This document shows, in pieces, positions 49,000 to 57,444 of a DNA stretch of 64,000 nt (within the stretch, counting starts at the first letter, position 1; every line of letters begins with the position of its first letter). Location: NCBI RefSeq assembly GCF_009469765.1, contig NZ_SSSQ01000012.1:62001-126000 (forward strand). The letters are read 5' to 3'. Made by a program: the position numbers and the translations under genes. The stretch comes from Dechloromonas hortensis (lineage in GTDB: Bacteria > Pseudomonadota > Gammaproteobacteria > Burkholderiales > Rhodocyclaceae). The notes below the pieces were generated by a model. The model was not told the DNA's origin and ran no database searches. It was given only the letters and a program-made list of their open reading frames with translations.

Positions 49000-49751
49000 T
49001 TGAACTAGGCGTAAACATCGATCACGTCGCCACCTTGCGTCAGGCGCGCATGACCTATGAGCCGGATCCGGTCTGGGCCGCAGTCGAGGCACACCTCGGT
49101 GGTGCCGATGGAATTACCGTTCATTTGCGCGAGGATCGTCGGCATATACAGGATGCTGATGTCCGTCGCCTGCGCGAACTGACGCAGGTCAAGCTCAACC
49201 TGGAAATGGCGGCAACCGATGAAATGGTCGGCATTGCCTGCGGCCTGCAGCCGGAGATGGCCATGCTGGTTCCGGAAGGCCGCCATGAAGTGACGACCGA
49301 AGGCGGCCTGGATGTTCTGGCCCAGGAGGCGCGGCTGAAGGACGTCATTTCGCGATTGGCCGATGCCGGTATCGTGACCAGCGTGTTTATCGATGCCGAG
49401 CTGCCGCAGATCGAGGCCGCGGCGCGCATCGGGGCCAAAGTCTGTGAAATTCACACCGGTCCCTATGCCCACGCCTTCCACGCCCAGGGGCGTGATGCCG
49501 AGGCGCCGACCGTATTGACCGAACTCGACAAAATCCGCCGGGCCGGGCAGGCCATTCGTCACCTTGGCATGCGTTTCAATGCCGGTCACGCGCTCAATTA
49601 CTACAACGTTCAGCCGGTTGCCCGATTGCTCGGCATCCGCGAGCTGCATATCGGCCATTCGATTGTGAGTCGCTCGGTTTTTGTCGGTTTGCGCGAGGCT
49701 GTGCGCGAAATGAAACAACTGATGCGGGAAGCGGCCGGGCGCGGCGAATAA
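48996..49751 (+). CDS. pdxJ: Pyridoxine 5'-phosphate synthase
   Basis: Condenses 1-deoxyxylulose phosphate and aminoacetone phosphate in vitamin B6 synthesis. The N-terminal [16 protein letters not shown] is the signature; [27 protein letters not shown] and [11 protein letters not shown] are further family blocks. It has 251 residues. The stop overlaps the acpS start by one base. The pairing with acpS is the standard context. Confidence 0.96.
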   Translation: MIELGVNIDHVATLRQARMTYEPDPVWAAVEAHLGGADGITVHLREDRRHIQDADVRRLRELTQVKLNLEMAATDEMVGIACGLQPEMAMLVPEGRHEVTTEGGLDVLAQEARLKDVISRLADAGIVTSVFIDAELPQIEAAARIGAKVCEIHTGPYAHAFHAQGRDAEAPTVLTELDKIRRAGQAIRHLGMRFNAGHALNYYNVQPVARLLGIRELHIGHSIVSRSVFVGLREAVREMKQLMREAAGRGE

Positions 49752-50128
49752 TGATCTATGGCATTGGCACCGACATCGTTGCCATCAAGCGCCTGCAGGG
49801 GATGTGGGAGCGCCATGGTGAGAAGGCCCTAAGCCGATTGCTGGCGCCCCGGGAATTTGCCGATTTTGCCGGCGCTACCGACAAGGGCCGCTTTCTTGCC
49901 AAGCGTTTTGCTGCCAAGGAGGCATTCAGCAAAGCGCTTGGTACCGGCGTTCGGCCGCCTGCTGTGTTGACGGCGATTGCCGTCGGGCACGACGAATTGG
50001 GCAAGCCGGTATTCGAGTGCTACGGTGAACTGGCTGAAATGCTCAAAATGCAAAAGCTGAAGGCCCATCTCTCAATCAGCGATGAGGCAGATTACGCCAT
50101 CGCCTATGTAATTCTGGAGCAAGCATGA
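49751..50128 (+). CDS. acpS: Holo-ACP synthase
   Basis: Transfers 4'-phosphopantetheine from CoA to the serine of acyl carrier protein. [12 protein letters not shown] with the metal aspartate and [19 protein letters not shown] are diagnostic. It has 125 residues. It overlaps nagZ by 4 bases. Its substrate is encoded at 37258. Confidence 0.95.
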   Translation: MIYGIGTDIVAIKRLQGMWERHGEKALSRLLAPREFADFAGATDKGRFLAKRFAAKEAFSKALGTGVRPPAVLTAIAVGHDELGKPVFECYGELAEMLKMQKLKAHLSISDEADYAIAYVILEQA

Positions 50129-51144
50129 TGCAACTGCCGCTCGGCCCGCTGATGATTGACATTGCGGGGACTGCACTGACCGAACTCGATTGCCAGCGCC
50201 TGCGTCACCCGCTGGTTGGCGGCATCATCCTGTTCAGCCGAAATTACGAAAGTCCAAGTCAGCTGGCCGCGTTGAACGCTGAAATCCATGCCTTGCGTCA
50301 GCCGCCGCTGCTTATCGCTGTCGATCATGAAGGCGGCAGGGTGCAGCGTTTTCGCGAAGGCTTTACCCGCCTGCCGGCTATGGCAACGCTGGGGCGTCTA
50401 TGGGACCAAAATCCCGATGCCGCCCAGCAGGCCGCGCACCAAGTCGGCTATGTGTTGGCCGCAGAGTTGCGGGCGCGCGGCGTCGATTACTCATTCACGC
50501 CGGTGCTCGATCTCGATTATGGCCCCTCCCGGGTGATTGGCGATCGTGCCTTCCATCGCCAACCGGCCGTGGTTGCTGCTTTGGCGGCAGCGCTGGGCGA
50601 TGGTTTGCGCCAGGCCGGCATGGGGTCCTGTGGCAAGCATTTCCCCGGGCACGGCTACGTCATCCCCGATTCGCATGTTGAGTTGCCGGTTGATGATCGA
50701 GAGCTCGATGCCATGCAGGAGGACATCATGCCTTACCGTCGCCTAGCGCTCGATGGGGTGATGGCGGCGCACGTTATTTACGAATGCGTTGACTGCAATA
50801 CTGCCGTTTTTTCAAATAAATGGATAGGTTATTTGAGAAACGACATCAAGTTTGACGGTGCGGTTTTTACCGACGATTTGTCGATGGCCGGGGCAGGCGT
50901 TGTCGGCGATATGTTGAACCGGGTCGATACTGCTTACCGGGCCGGCTGCGACATGTTGCTGGTCTGCAACTCACCGGACGCAGTTGGTGTCGTTCTGGAA
51001 AACTGGCGGCCGAATGTCGATCCGGCCAGCGGCAAGCGGATCGAGGCGCTCATTCCGACTGATGCGGCCCTCGATTGGGCAAGCCTGCAATCCGATCCGG
51101 CCTACCTGGCCGCCTTGCAAACCATCACCCAACTCGCTGCCTGA
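50125..51144 (+). CDS. nagZ: Beta-N-acetylhexosaminidase NagZ
   Basis: Cytosolic family-3 glycosidase of peptidoglycan recycling that removes GlcNAc from muropeptides. [20 protein letters not shown] and [10 protein letters not shown] (catalytic loop histidine) are present, with the nucleophile aspartate in [11 protein letters not shown]. It has 339 residues. It is the last gene of the lepA-nagZ run. A hairpin follows. Confidence 0.95.
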   Translation: MMQLPLGPLMIDIAGTALTELDCQRLRHPLVGGIILFSRNYESPSQLAALNAEIHALRQPPLLIAVDHEGGRVQRFREGFTRLPAMATLGRLWDQNPDAAQQAAHQVGYVLAAELRARGVDYSFTPVLDLDYGPSRVIGDRAFHRQPAVVAALAAALGDGLRQAGMGSCGKHFPGHGYVIPDSHVELPVDDRELDAMQEDIMPYRRLALDGVMAAHVIYECVDCNTAVFSNKWIGYLRNDIKFDGAVFTDDLSMAGAGVVGDMLNRVDTAYRAGCDMLLVCNSPDAVGVVLENWRPNVDPASGKRIEALIPTDAALDWASLQSDPAYLAALQTITQLAA

Positions 51145-51150
51145 AATGCA

Positions 51151-51174
51151 ATCGGGCAGCCGAAGCTGCCCGAT
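51151..51174. terminator. Hairpin between convergent nagZ and efp
   Basis: A perfect 10-bp stem ATCGGGCAGC / GCTGCCCGAT with a CGAA tetraloop. There is no T run on either side, so it may be a weak or factor-assisted terminator for both genes. Confidence 0.6.
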
Positions 51175-51198
51175 CCATCGCGCTACGAAAACCGCTGC

Positions 51199-51756
51199 TT
51201 ACTTGACACGGTTCTTGTATTCGTCGGTGCGGGTGTCGATTTCGATCTTGTCGCCGATGCTGACAAAGGCCGGAACCGGCAGTTCGAAACCGGTTGCCAG
51301 CTTGGCCGGCTTCATGACTTTGCCGGAGGTGTCGCCCTTGACGGCCGGCTCGGTGTAGACCACTTCGCGGACGACGCTGTTCGGCAGTTCCACGGAAATT
51401 GCCTTGCCGTTGTAGAACACAACTTCGCACGCCAGGCCATCTTCCAGATACTTCAGTGCGTCGACCATGTTTTCGGCTTCAACTTCGTACTGGTTGTAGT
51501 CGGCATCCATGAACACGTACATCGGGTCGGCGAAGTAGGAGTAGGTCACTTCCTTCTTGTCGAGCATGACGACTTCGAACTTGTCGTCTGCCTTGTAAAC
51601 CGCTTCGGAGGCTGCTGCGGTCAACAGGTTTTTGAGCTTCATTTTCACGACAGCAGCGTTGCGGCCGGACTTGTTGTACTCAGTCTTCTGGACAACGAGC
51701 GGGTCGGCGCCGACCATGATGACGTTGCCGGAGCGGAGTTCCATTGCGGTTTTCAT
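51199..51756 (-). CDS. efp: Elongation factor P
   Basis: Relieves ribosome stalling at polyproline stretches. Three-barrel protein of 185 residues. The tip loop reads [11 protein letters not shown] with arginine at position 32, the residue modified by rhamnose in EarP-type bacteria (E. coli has lysine there). The EarP gene lies directly upstream, consistent with this. A perfect TATAAT overlaps the earP stop but no -35 fits, so an own promoter is uncertain. Confidence 0.96.
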   Translation of the reverse strand: MKTAMELRSGNVIMVGADPLVVQKTEYNKSGRNAAVVKMKLKNLLTAAASEAVYKADDKFEVVMLDKKEVTYSYFADPMYVFMDADYNQYEVEAENMVDALKYLEDGLACEVVFYNGKAISVELPNSVVREVVYTEPAVKGDTSGKVMKPAKLATGFELPVPAFVSIGDKIEIDTRTDEYKNRVK

Positions 51757-51795
51757 ACTGATATTCCCGAAAGCTGAAAAAAGAAAAACGTTCGA

Positions 51796-52878
51796 TTATA
51801 CCTTGGAGGCACAGAACTTGACGAGTGCTGTTGCCAAGTCGTCACGTTGCGCCAGATATTTTGCCCAGTTGGCGTTGTGGGCGGCTATTTGCGGGCGAGC
51901 CGCCAGAAATTCGGCCCACGCCTGTCCGACGCCCTGGCCGCTATTCCAGGCATGGAACATGGCGCACAGTGCTGCGCCGGCTTCAGCAGCGAGGCCTGCA
52001 CAATAGCGCTCTAGAAACGCATCCAGTTTGACGATATGGGCGTTCTCTGCCTGTGGGTAGATCTGCCAGACAAAGGGTTTTGCCGCCCATTGCGCCCGAA
52101 CAAAGGAATCTTCGCCGCGGACGAAGTTGATGTCGCAGCGCCAGAGCAGGCGGTCGTATTCCTGCTGCGACAGGAAAGGAATAGGCTCGAAACGGAGGTT
52201 GCCGTGTTGCCACGGCCCGGCACCGCCCAAATGAGCGGAAACTGCCGCCAATGGTTTGCCGGGCGGTACATAACAGCGCACCGCTTGCGGGCTATTGGCC
52301 AGACTTTCCAGCCATTCGCCGAGTGGGGCACTGTCATAGCAAAACAAGCTGACTTCAAGCGCGTCGCCCAATTCTTTTTGCGCTATTTCCTGGTCGCGCT
52401 TTGCCAGCAAGCCAGCCTCGCGGAGCAGTCCGGCAGTAGCCGGAGAAAACCCCGGGAAGAAAAAATATTTGACCAGTGGCAGGGACGGGTGGGGCGAGGC
52501 GAGGCCATGGCAACTTTCCGCCCAAGCCTCGGCGGTCAGATATTCGAGATTGATCCAGCAAGGCCGAGTCTTGGATTCCGCCATGGCCTGTACGTAGGCC
52601 GCAGGTAACTCACAGGCAAAAGCCTCGATAATTACGTCCGCCACGCCGTCGACCGCAGCACTTTCATTCCAGAGCACTATTTCGACGCCTTCGAGGTGCT
52701 GGCGGGCGGCACGAAGATCGAGGGCGGGGCAAAAGGGCTGCAACGAAGGCAGTTCGTCTACCCAAAGGCGGACCCGTAGGTCGTGTTCTGAAGCCAGTTG
52801 CCGGGCCAGTCGCCAGCAAACGCCGATGTCACCGTAGTTGTCGATAACCCGGCAGAAGATGTCCCAATGAGGCTGCAT
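51796..52878 (-). CDS. earP: EF-P arginine rhamnosyltransferase EarP
   Basis: GT-B-like enzyme that transfers rhamnose from dTDP-rhamnose to Arg32 of EF-P. The N-terminus DIFCRVIDNYGDIGVCWRLA places Asp13 and Asp17 at the positions known as essential in Pseudomonas EarP. The GEDSFVRAQWAAKPF block is the conserved sugar-nucleotide motif. It has 360 residues with the ATG reading QPHWDIF; an ATG 9 bases upstream is possible. It is upstream of efp on the same strand with a 39-base gap and divergent from the glycosylase gene with only 24 bases between starts. Confidence 0.93.
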   Translation of the reverse strand: MQPHWDIFCRVIDNYGDIGVCWRLARQLASEHDLRVRLWVDELPSLQPFCPALDLRAARQHLEGVEIVLWNESAAVDGVADVIIEAFACELPAAYVQAMAESKTRPCWINLEYLTAEAWAESCHGLASPHPSLPLVKYFFFPGFSPATAGLLREAGLLAKRDQEIAQKELGDALEVSLFCYDSAPLGEWLESLANSPQAVRCYVPPGKPLAAVSAHLGGAGPWQHGNLRFEPIPFLSQQEYDRLLWRCDINFVRGEDSFVRAQWAAKPFVWQIYPQAENAHIVKLDAFLERYCAGLAAEAGAALCAMFHAWNSGQGVGQAWAEFLAARPQIAAHNANWAKYLAQRDDLATALVKFCASKV

Positions 52879-52902
52879 GACCGCCATGCTACCATCGCGG
52901 CC

Positions 52903-53553
52903 ATGCAGAATTTCGAAGACCCCAAAGACTGTACTGCCTGCCCCCGCCTGGCAGAACACCTCGCCAACATTCGCCGGCGAGACCCGGATTGGCATGCCTT
53001 ACCGGTTCCTGCGCTGGGCTCGCTCGATGCCCGCTTGATCGTGGTCGGCCTCGGCCCGGGCGAAAAAGGAGCCAATCGCACTGGTCGCCCGTTCACCGGT
53101 GACGTGGCTGGCGAACTGCTCTATCCTGCCTTGCATCGCTTTGGTTTTGCCAGCGTTCCCGAAGCGCTGGGGCCGGACAAATGGGCGAATCCAGCCATGC
53201 GTCTGACTGACTGCCGCATCACCAACGCCGTACGTTGCCTGCCGCCGGCCAACAAGCCGACCACCGCGGAAATCCGCCAGTGCAATGGCCACCTGAAGCG
53301 CGAATTGGCGGCCATGCCCAATCTGCAAGTCATCGTCGCTCTCGGGGCGATCGCCCATCAGGCCTTGCTGTGGACCTATGACCTGAAGTTGAAGAGTTAT
53401 CCATTTGGCCACAACGTCAAACACCAGCTACCGGATGGACGCCTGCTGGTCGATAGCTACCACTGCAGCGGTTACAACTGGCGAACCGGGCGACTTTCGC
53501 GGGAAAGTTTCGAGCAGGTATTCGCCGGCATTAAGGCCCATCTCGGCGAGTAA
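52903..53553 (+). CDS. Uracil-DNA glycosylase, family 5-like (UdgB)
   Basis: Likely excises uracil or deaminated bases, with an iron-sulphur cluster. The first cysteine pair is in CTACPRL (10, 13). Motif A reads GLGPGEKGANRTGRPFTGD and the second motif SYHCSGYNWRTGRL corresponds to the H-x-S-x2-N-x2-TGRL of family 5, with Cys where Pro or Val is usual. It has 216 residues. The start MQNFEDPKDC lies 24 bases from divergent earP. uvrC follows after 9 bases, so it may be part of a repair operon. Confidence 0.82.
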   Translation: MQNFEDPKDCTACPRLAEHLANIRRRDPDWHALPVPALGSLDARLIVVGLGPGEKGANRTGRPFTGDVAGELLYPALHRFGFASVPEALGPDKWANPAMRLTDCRITNAVRCLPPANKPTTAEIRQCNGHLKRELAAMPNLQVIVALGAIAHQALLWTYDLKLKSYPFGHNVKHQLPDGRLLVDSYHCSGYNWRTGRLSRESFEQVFAGIKAHLGE

Positions 53554-53562
53554 CTCCTCTTC

Positions 53563-55374
53563 ATGAGCTTTGATTCAAAGGCATTTCTCGCGACGCTGAC
53601 CGAGCTGCCAGGGGTTTATCGGATGCTCGATGCGGGCAGTGTCGTCCTTTACGTCGGCAAGGCCAAAAACCTCAAAAAGCGCGTTTCATCCTACTTCCGG
53701 GACAATCTGCCAAGCCCGCGCATCGCGCACATGGTGAGCCAGATTGCAAGTATCGAAACGACCTCGACGCGTACCGAAGCCGAAGCGCTGCTGCTTGAGA
53801 ATAATCTGATCAAGTCGCTGTCGCCGCGCTACAACATCCTGTTTCGCGATGACAAGTCATATCCCTACATCGTTTTGACACGCGGCGACTTTCCCCGGCT
53901 TGGCTTCTATCGCGGCAACCCTGACCGGAAGGCTGATTACTTTGGGCCTTACCCGTCCTCTTGGGCCGTGCGCGACAGCATTCATTTGCTACAGAAAATG
54001 TTCCGTCTGCGCACCTGCGAAGACACGGTGTTCGCCAATCGCTCGCGTCCCTGCCTGCTCTATCAGATCAAACGCTGCAGCGGGCCGTGCGTCGAATACA
54101 TCTCGACCGAAGACTATGCCCGCGATGTCCAACTGGCCTCAATGTTCTTACTCGGCAAACAACAGGAAGTCACCAAGCGCCTAACGGAGTCGATGGAGGC
54201 GGCCGCCGGTCGTCTGGCCTTCGAACAGGCGGCAGTTTATCGCGACCAGATTCAATCGCTGCATCAGGTTCAGGAAAAACAGTTCGTTTCGAGCAGCAAA
54301 GGCGAGGATGTGGACGTCATCGTGGCATTAAGGGAAGCGGGGCAGTTGTGCGTCAATCTGGCCATGGTTCGAGGTGGTCGGCATCTGGGCGACCGTCCAT
54401 TGTTTCCGAGTAACGCCGGCGACTCCTCGGCCCGCGACGCGGCCGCTGCCTTCATTCACCAGCATTACGCGCTGCATCCGGCCCCGGCGCGATTGTTGGT
54501 CGCCCCTATGCCGGATGCAGAAGAGAAAGCCGAAGTCGAGAGCGCACTCGCTGAATTGGCCGGCCGGCCGGTGCCGATCCAGGATGGCCGTTCGCTGCTG
54601 CACAAGGCCTGGGTGGACATGGCGCAGCAAAATGCCAGGCTCGCCATTCTGGCGCGCAATCAGGCGACGGCACACCAGGAGCAGCGTCTCGCGGCACTGC
54701 AGGAGGCGCTGCAACTGCCGGAGGCCATCGCCCGTATTGAGTGCTTTGACATCAGCCACACGCAAGGCGAGGCGACGGTTGCATCTTGTGTCGTTTATCA
54801 GGACAACGGGATGAAGAAGGCCGACTATCGCCGCTTCAATATTCGCGATATTCAACCGGGCGACGACTATGCCGCGATGCGACAAGCGGTTACTCGCCGC
54901 TATGGCAGTATCGCAGCCGGGGAGGGCAGAGCGCCCGACCTGATTCTTATCGATGGCGGCAAAGGCCAGGTCAGCTCCGCTTACGCAGCCTTGGCCGATC
55001 TCGGCCTAGCGCATCTGCCTATGCTCGGGGTGGCCAAAGGCGAGGAGCGCAAGCCCGGCCTGGAAACGCTGATTTTTCCGGAAGGGCGGGAGCCGCTACA
55101 ATTGCCGCCGGAGCATCCGGCGCTGCACCTGATTCAGGAAGTTCGAGACGAGGCTCACCGTTTTGCGATTACGGGCCACCGTGCGCAACGAGGCAAGGCC
55201 AGAAAAACCTCTAAACTCGAAAGCCTGCCCGGTGTAGGGCCAGCCCGGCGCAAAGCATTGGTCAATCGTTTTGGCGGATTGCCCGGCGTGCTCGTCGCCA
55301 GTGTGGAACAATTGGCAGAAGTGCCCGGCATTAGCCGGGATTTGGCGGAAAAAATTTACTCAGCGCTTCATTGA
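53563..55374 (+). CDS. uvrC: Excinuclease ABC subunit C
   Basis: Dual-incision nuclease of nucleotide excision repair. A GIY-YIG domain (LPGVYRMLDAG, VLYVGKAKNLKKRVSSYF) lies at the N-terminus, a cysteine-containing region and UVR motif (near RLAFEQAAVYRDQI) come next, an RNase H-like domain (IECFDISHTQGE) is central, and helix-hairpin-helix repeats end the protein. It has 603 residues. It is followed 3 bases later by pgsA. Confidence 0.96.
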   Translation: MSFDSKAFLATLTELPGVYRMLDAGSVVLYVGKAKNLKKRVSSYFRDNLPSPRIAHMVSQIASIETTSTRTEAEALLLENNLIKSLSPRYNILFRDDKSYPYIVLTRGDFPRLGFYRGNPDRKADYFGPYPSSWAVRDSIHLLQKMFRLRTCEDTVFANRSRPCLLYQIKRCSGPCVEYISTEDYARDVQLASMFLLGKQQEVTKRLTESMEAAAGRLAFEQAAVYRDQIQSLHQVQEKQFVSSSKGEDVDVIVALREAGQLCVNLAMVRGGRHLGDRPLFPSNAGDSSARDAAAAFIHQHYALHPAPARLLVAPMPDAEEKAEVESALAELAGRPVPIQDGRSLLHKAWVDMAQQNARLAILARNQATAHQEQRLAALQEALQLPEAIARIECFDISHTQGEATVASCVVYQDNGMKKADYRRFNIRDIQPGDDYAAMRQAVTRRYGSIAAGEGRAPDLILIDGGKGQVSSAYAALADLGLAHLPMLGVAKGEERKPGLETLIFPEGREPLQLPPEHPALHLIQEVRDEAHRFAITGHRAQRGKARKTSKLESLPGVGPARRKALVNRFGGLPGVLVASVEQLAEVPGISRDLAEKIYSALH

Positions 55375-55377
55375 CCC

Positions 55378-55956
55378 ATGCCATTCAACCTGCCCATCCT
55401 GCTCACCTGGCTGCGAATCGTCGCCATACCACTGTTGATTGCGCTCTATTACCTGCCTGCCAGCTGGGCAACCCAGCATGAGCGGGATACGCTGGCCACC
55501 TTAATATTTTGTTTTGCGGCTTTAACGGACTGGGCTGATGGCTATCTGGCCAGAAAGCTCAATCAAACATCGGCATTTGGGGCTTTTCTTGACCCCGTTG
55601 CCGATAAGCTGATGGTTGCCGCCGCATTGATCATCCTGGTTCAGTTGGGGCGGGCGGACGCGATCGTCGCCATGATCATTATCGGTCGCGAAATCACCAT
55701 TTCAGCGCTGCGTGAGTGGATGGCAAAAATCGGGGCCGCAAAAAGCGTCGCTGTTTCCATGCTCGGCAAGGTCAAGACCGCCGCGCAGATGCTGGCCATA
55801 CCGCTCCTGCTTTATCACATGCCCTTGCTTGGCGTGGATGTCCGACTCATCGGCAATTGGTTGATCTGGGTCGCCGCGCTGTTGACGCTGTGGTCGATGG
55901 GGTATTACTTACGCATGGCGTGGCCGGAGATTGCCAAGCGCAGCGCAGAAAAGTAG
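55378..55956 (+). CDS. pgsA: CDP-diacylglycerol-glycerol-3-phosphate phosphatidyltransferase
   Basis: Makes phosphatidylglycerol phosphate. The CDP-alcohol motif DWADGYLARKL then GAFLDPVADKL (D-G-x2-A-R-x8-G-x3-D-x3-D) is intact. Several membrane helices cover the 192 residues. uvrC-pgsA is a classical gene pair. tRNA genes follow. Confidence 0.95.
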   Translation: MPFNLPILLTWLRIVAIPLLIALYYLPASWATQHERDTLATLIFCFAALTDWADGYLARKLNQTSAFGAFLDPVADKLMVAAALIILVQLGRADAIVAMIIIGREITISALREWMAKIGAAKSVAVSMLGKVKTAAQMLAIPLLLYHMPLLGVDVRLIGNWLIWVAALLTLWSMGYYLRMAWPEIAKRSAEK

Positions 55957-55966
55957 CTGGTGCTGG

Positions 55967-55994
55967 TTGACAATCATCGTGCATGGCCTATAAT
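55967..55994 (+). promoter_or_regulatory. Consensus sigma-70 promoter for the tRNA cluster
   Basis: TTGACA, 16 bases, TATAAT: both hexamers are perfect, followed by a GCGCGC discriminator. It lies 16 bases before the first tRNA-Gly. The GC discriminator suggests growth-rate or stringent control. Confidence 0.88.
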
Positions 55995-56010
55995 GCGCGC
56001 TCTGTTTGAC

Positions 56011-56086
56011 GCGGCAGTAGCTCAGTTGGTAGAGCGATACCTTGCCAAGGTATAGGTCGAGAGTTCGAGACTCTTCTGCCGCTCCA
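56011..56086 (+). tRNA. tRNA-Gly (GCC), copy 1
   Basis: 76 bases with encoded CCA; acceptor GCGGCAG / CTGCCGC, anticodon loop TTGCCAA giving GCC. Identical to the copy at 56221. First gene of a Gly-Cys-Gly cluster behind a perfect promoter. Confidence 0.97.
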
Positions 56087-56140
56087 GTTTTTTCGGATAA
56101 AGCTCGGTTTTATCCATCGTTGTAAAAGACGTTTCGGTTA

Positions 56141-56214
56141 GGCGCGATAGCAAAGCGGTTATGCACCGGATTGCAAATCCGTGTAGGTCGGTTCGACTCC
56201 GGCTCGCGCCTCCA
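56141..56214 (+). tRNA. tRNA-Cys (GCA)
   Basis: 74 bases with encoded CCA; acceptor GGCGCGA / TCGCGCC, anticodon loop TTGCAAA giving GCA. It lies between the two identical glycine tRNAs. Confidence 0.97.
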
Positions 56215-56220
56215 AGATTC

Positions 56221-56296
56221 GCGGCAGTAGCTCAGTTGGTAGAGCGATACCTTGCCAAGGTATAGGTCGAGAGTTCGAGACTCTTCTGCCGCTCCA
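56221..56296 (+). tRNA. tRNA-Gly (GCC), copy 2
   Basis: Base-for-base the same as the copy at 56011. It sits 6 bases after tRNA-Cys, so the three are probably cut from one precursor. Confidence 0.97.
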
Positions 56297-56300
56297 AATA

Positions 56301-56331
56301 AAAGGGAAAGCGCTTGTCGCTTTCCCTTTTT
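56301..56331 (+). terminator. Intrinsic terminator of the Gly-Cys-Gly tRNA unit
   Basis: A stem AAAGGGAAAGCG / CGCTTTCCCTTT with a short CTTGT loop and a T run. It lies just after the second tRNA-Gly. Confidence 0.85.
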
Positions 56332-56347
56332 CGTATCGGGACGCCGA

Positions 56348-56353
56348 TATAAT
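56348..56353 (+). promoter_or_regulatory. Possible -10 box of tRNA-Leu
   Basis: A perfect TATAAT 10 bases before the mature tRNA. No clear -35 is seen, because the upstream bases belong to the terminator hairpin's T run. A separate promoter is therefore likely but incomplete by eye. Confidence 0.4.
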
Positions 56354-56363
56354 CGACAGCCCC

Positions 56364-56449
56364 GCCCGGGTGGTGAAATTGGTAGACACAAGAGACTTAA
56401 AATCTCTCGCTCTTTGAGTGTACGGGTTCGACCCCCGTCCCGGGCACCA
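56364..56449 (+). tRNA. tRNA-Leu (TAA)
   Basis: 86 bases with a long variable arm and encoded CCA; acceptor GCCCGGG / CCCGGGC, anticodon loop CTTAAAA giving TAA. It lies 10 bases before a DUF1178 gene and about 500 bases before the prophage. Confidence 0.96.
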
Positions 56450-56459
56450 AGGTTAATTC

Positions 56460-56921
56460 ATGATTATCTATGATCTAAGTTGTGACAATGACCATCGCTT
56501 TGAAGGATGGTTTCGTAGCGCCGACGAGTTTGATGCCCAGCAACATTCTCGTCTCGTAACTTGCCCGCAATGCGAAAGTCACATCATTCGGCGCCTCCCG
56601 TCGGCGATAGCCATTTCATCGCATCGGGGCGAGTCGGGTGCTGAAATCAAGGCCGCGCCTCGTGCCAGCGCTCCCGGTACCGCAGTGATGCCCGCAGGCT
56701 CGCAGGTGTTGGCGATGTATCGACAACTGGTGCAATCGATGATCAACAACAGCGAGGATGTTGGAAACTCGTTTGCCGAAGAGGCACGCAAGATTCATTA
56801 CAATCAGGCCCCCGAACGGCCGATACGCGGCGATGCCACCGAAGAAGAATGTGAAGAACTACGAGACGAGGGCATTCCGATTTTGCGCCTGCCAGCGATA
56901 AGCGAAGAGGATCTGAATTGA
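56460..56921 (+). CDS. DUF1178 family protein
   Basis: Protein of 153 residues. The N-terminus IIYDLSCDNDHRFEGWF and TCPQCESHIIRRLPSAI make a small zinc-ribbon-like domain (cysteines in two groups). The middle is low-complexity and the end acidic. The family is conserved in proteobacteria with no known function. This appears to be the last chromosomal gene before the prophage. Confidence 0.85.
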   Translation: MIIYDLSCDNDHRFEGWFRSADEFDAQQHSRLVTCPQCESHIIRRLPSAIAISSHRGESGAEIKAAPRASAPGTAVMPAGSQVLAMYRQLVQSMINNSEDVGNSFAEEARKIHYNQAPERPIRGDATEEECEELRDEGIPILRLPAISEEDLN

Positions 56922-56943
56922 TCCTTTTTTAATTTGTATGAGT

Positions 56944-57324
56944 TTACATAATACAAACTCTCTCAGCCCTGCTTCCCTGTAGTGGGGCGGCTTCCGCGCT
57001 GCTTGGTGTCACAAAGTTTGTGACAATGCCGAAAATCAATGCATAACTGGCAATCCTTGTCATTTGTGGCGCGTTCTGAACAAAAGGGAGCCAGTAGCCG
57101 CGTTTTGCCTCATTCCTTTCTGTCACAAGGCGGGAAGCGGCGACAATAGTTCTAAAGTCGGTTCCTAGCAGGTCGGCTAGTTTGCTCAGCGCTTCGTCTG
57201 GGAGTCCGCGTTTATGCGACTTTGCAGCGCTCACGGCTTCTCTTTCTTGGTCTATTGCCTTGGCAAGCTCGGTAACGTTGCCTTTTAGCAAAATTCCAGC
57301 GTTGATGTAGTCGCGCAATTCCAT
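56944..57324 (-). CDS. Repressor-like phage protein with C-terminal membrane helix
   Basis: Protein of 126 residues. The N-terminal half (about 15-70) has a helix-turn-helix-like layout (VTELAKAIDQEREAVSAAKS, LPDEALSKLADLLG) and a motif like the phage DUF3693 family. A hydrophobic helix follows near 90-108. I chose the ATG reading ELRDYIN because AAGG lies 7 bases upstream; six more residues are possible. It is divergent from rep and faces an inverted-repeat operator, so it probably controls lysogeny. The membrane helix on a DNA-binding protein is unusual. Confidence 0.65.
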   Translation of the reverse strand: MELRDYINAGILLKGNVTELAKAIDQEREAVSAAKSHKRGLPDEALSKLADLLGTDFRTIVAASRLVTERNEAKRGYWLPFVQNAPQMTRIASYALIFGIVTNFVTPSSAEAAPLQGSRAERVCIM

Positions 57325-57348
57325 TTCTATGCCTTTCGTCATATTGAC

Positions 57349-57417
57349 GTGATAAATCTGTTACGGGTTAAATGCGCCCAGAACGTAACAAATTTATCAC
57401 GCACCAAATCCGTTACG
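57349..57417. promoter_or_regulatory. Phage operator: inverted and direct repeats
   Basis: Left arm GTGATAAATCTGTTACG (57349-57365) and right arm CGTAACAAATTTATCAC (57384-57400) are inverted repeats with one mismatch over 17 bases. A third partial copy, AAATCCGTTACG (57406-57417), repeats the left arm directly. They lie between the divergent repressor-like and rep genes, the expected place for repressor binding. Confidence 0.75.
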
Positions 57418-57444
57418 TGTCAACCATAGCACAAGGGGGTTTTT

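Noticed and set aside
56110..56391. Two minus-strand frames over the tRNA cluster
   Set aside because: Both translate tRNA complements (RRVSNSRP-type artefacts) and are not genes.
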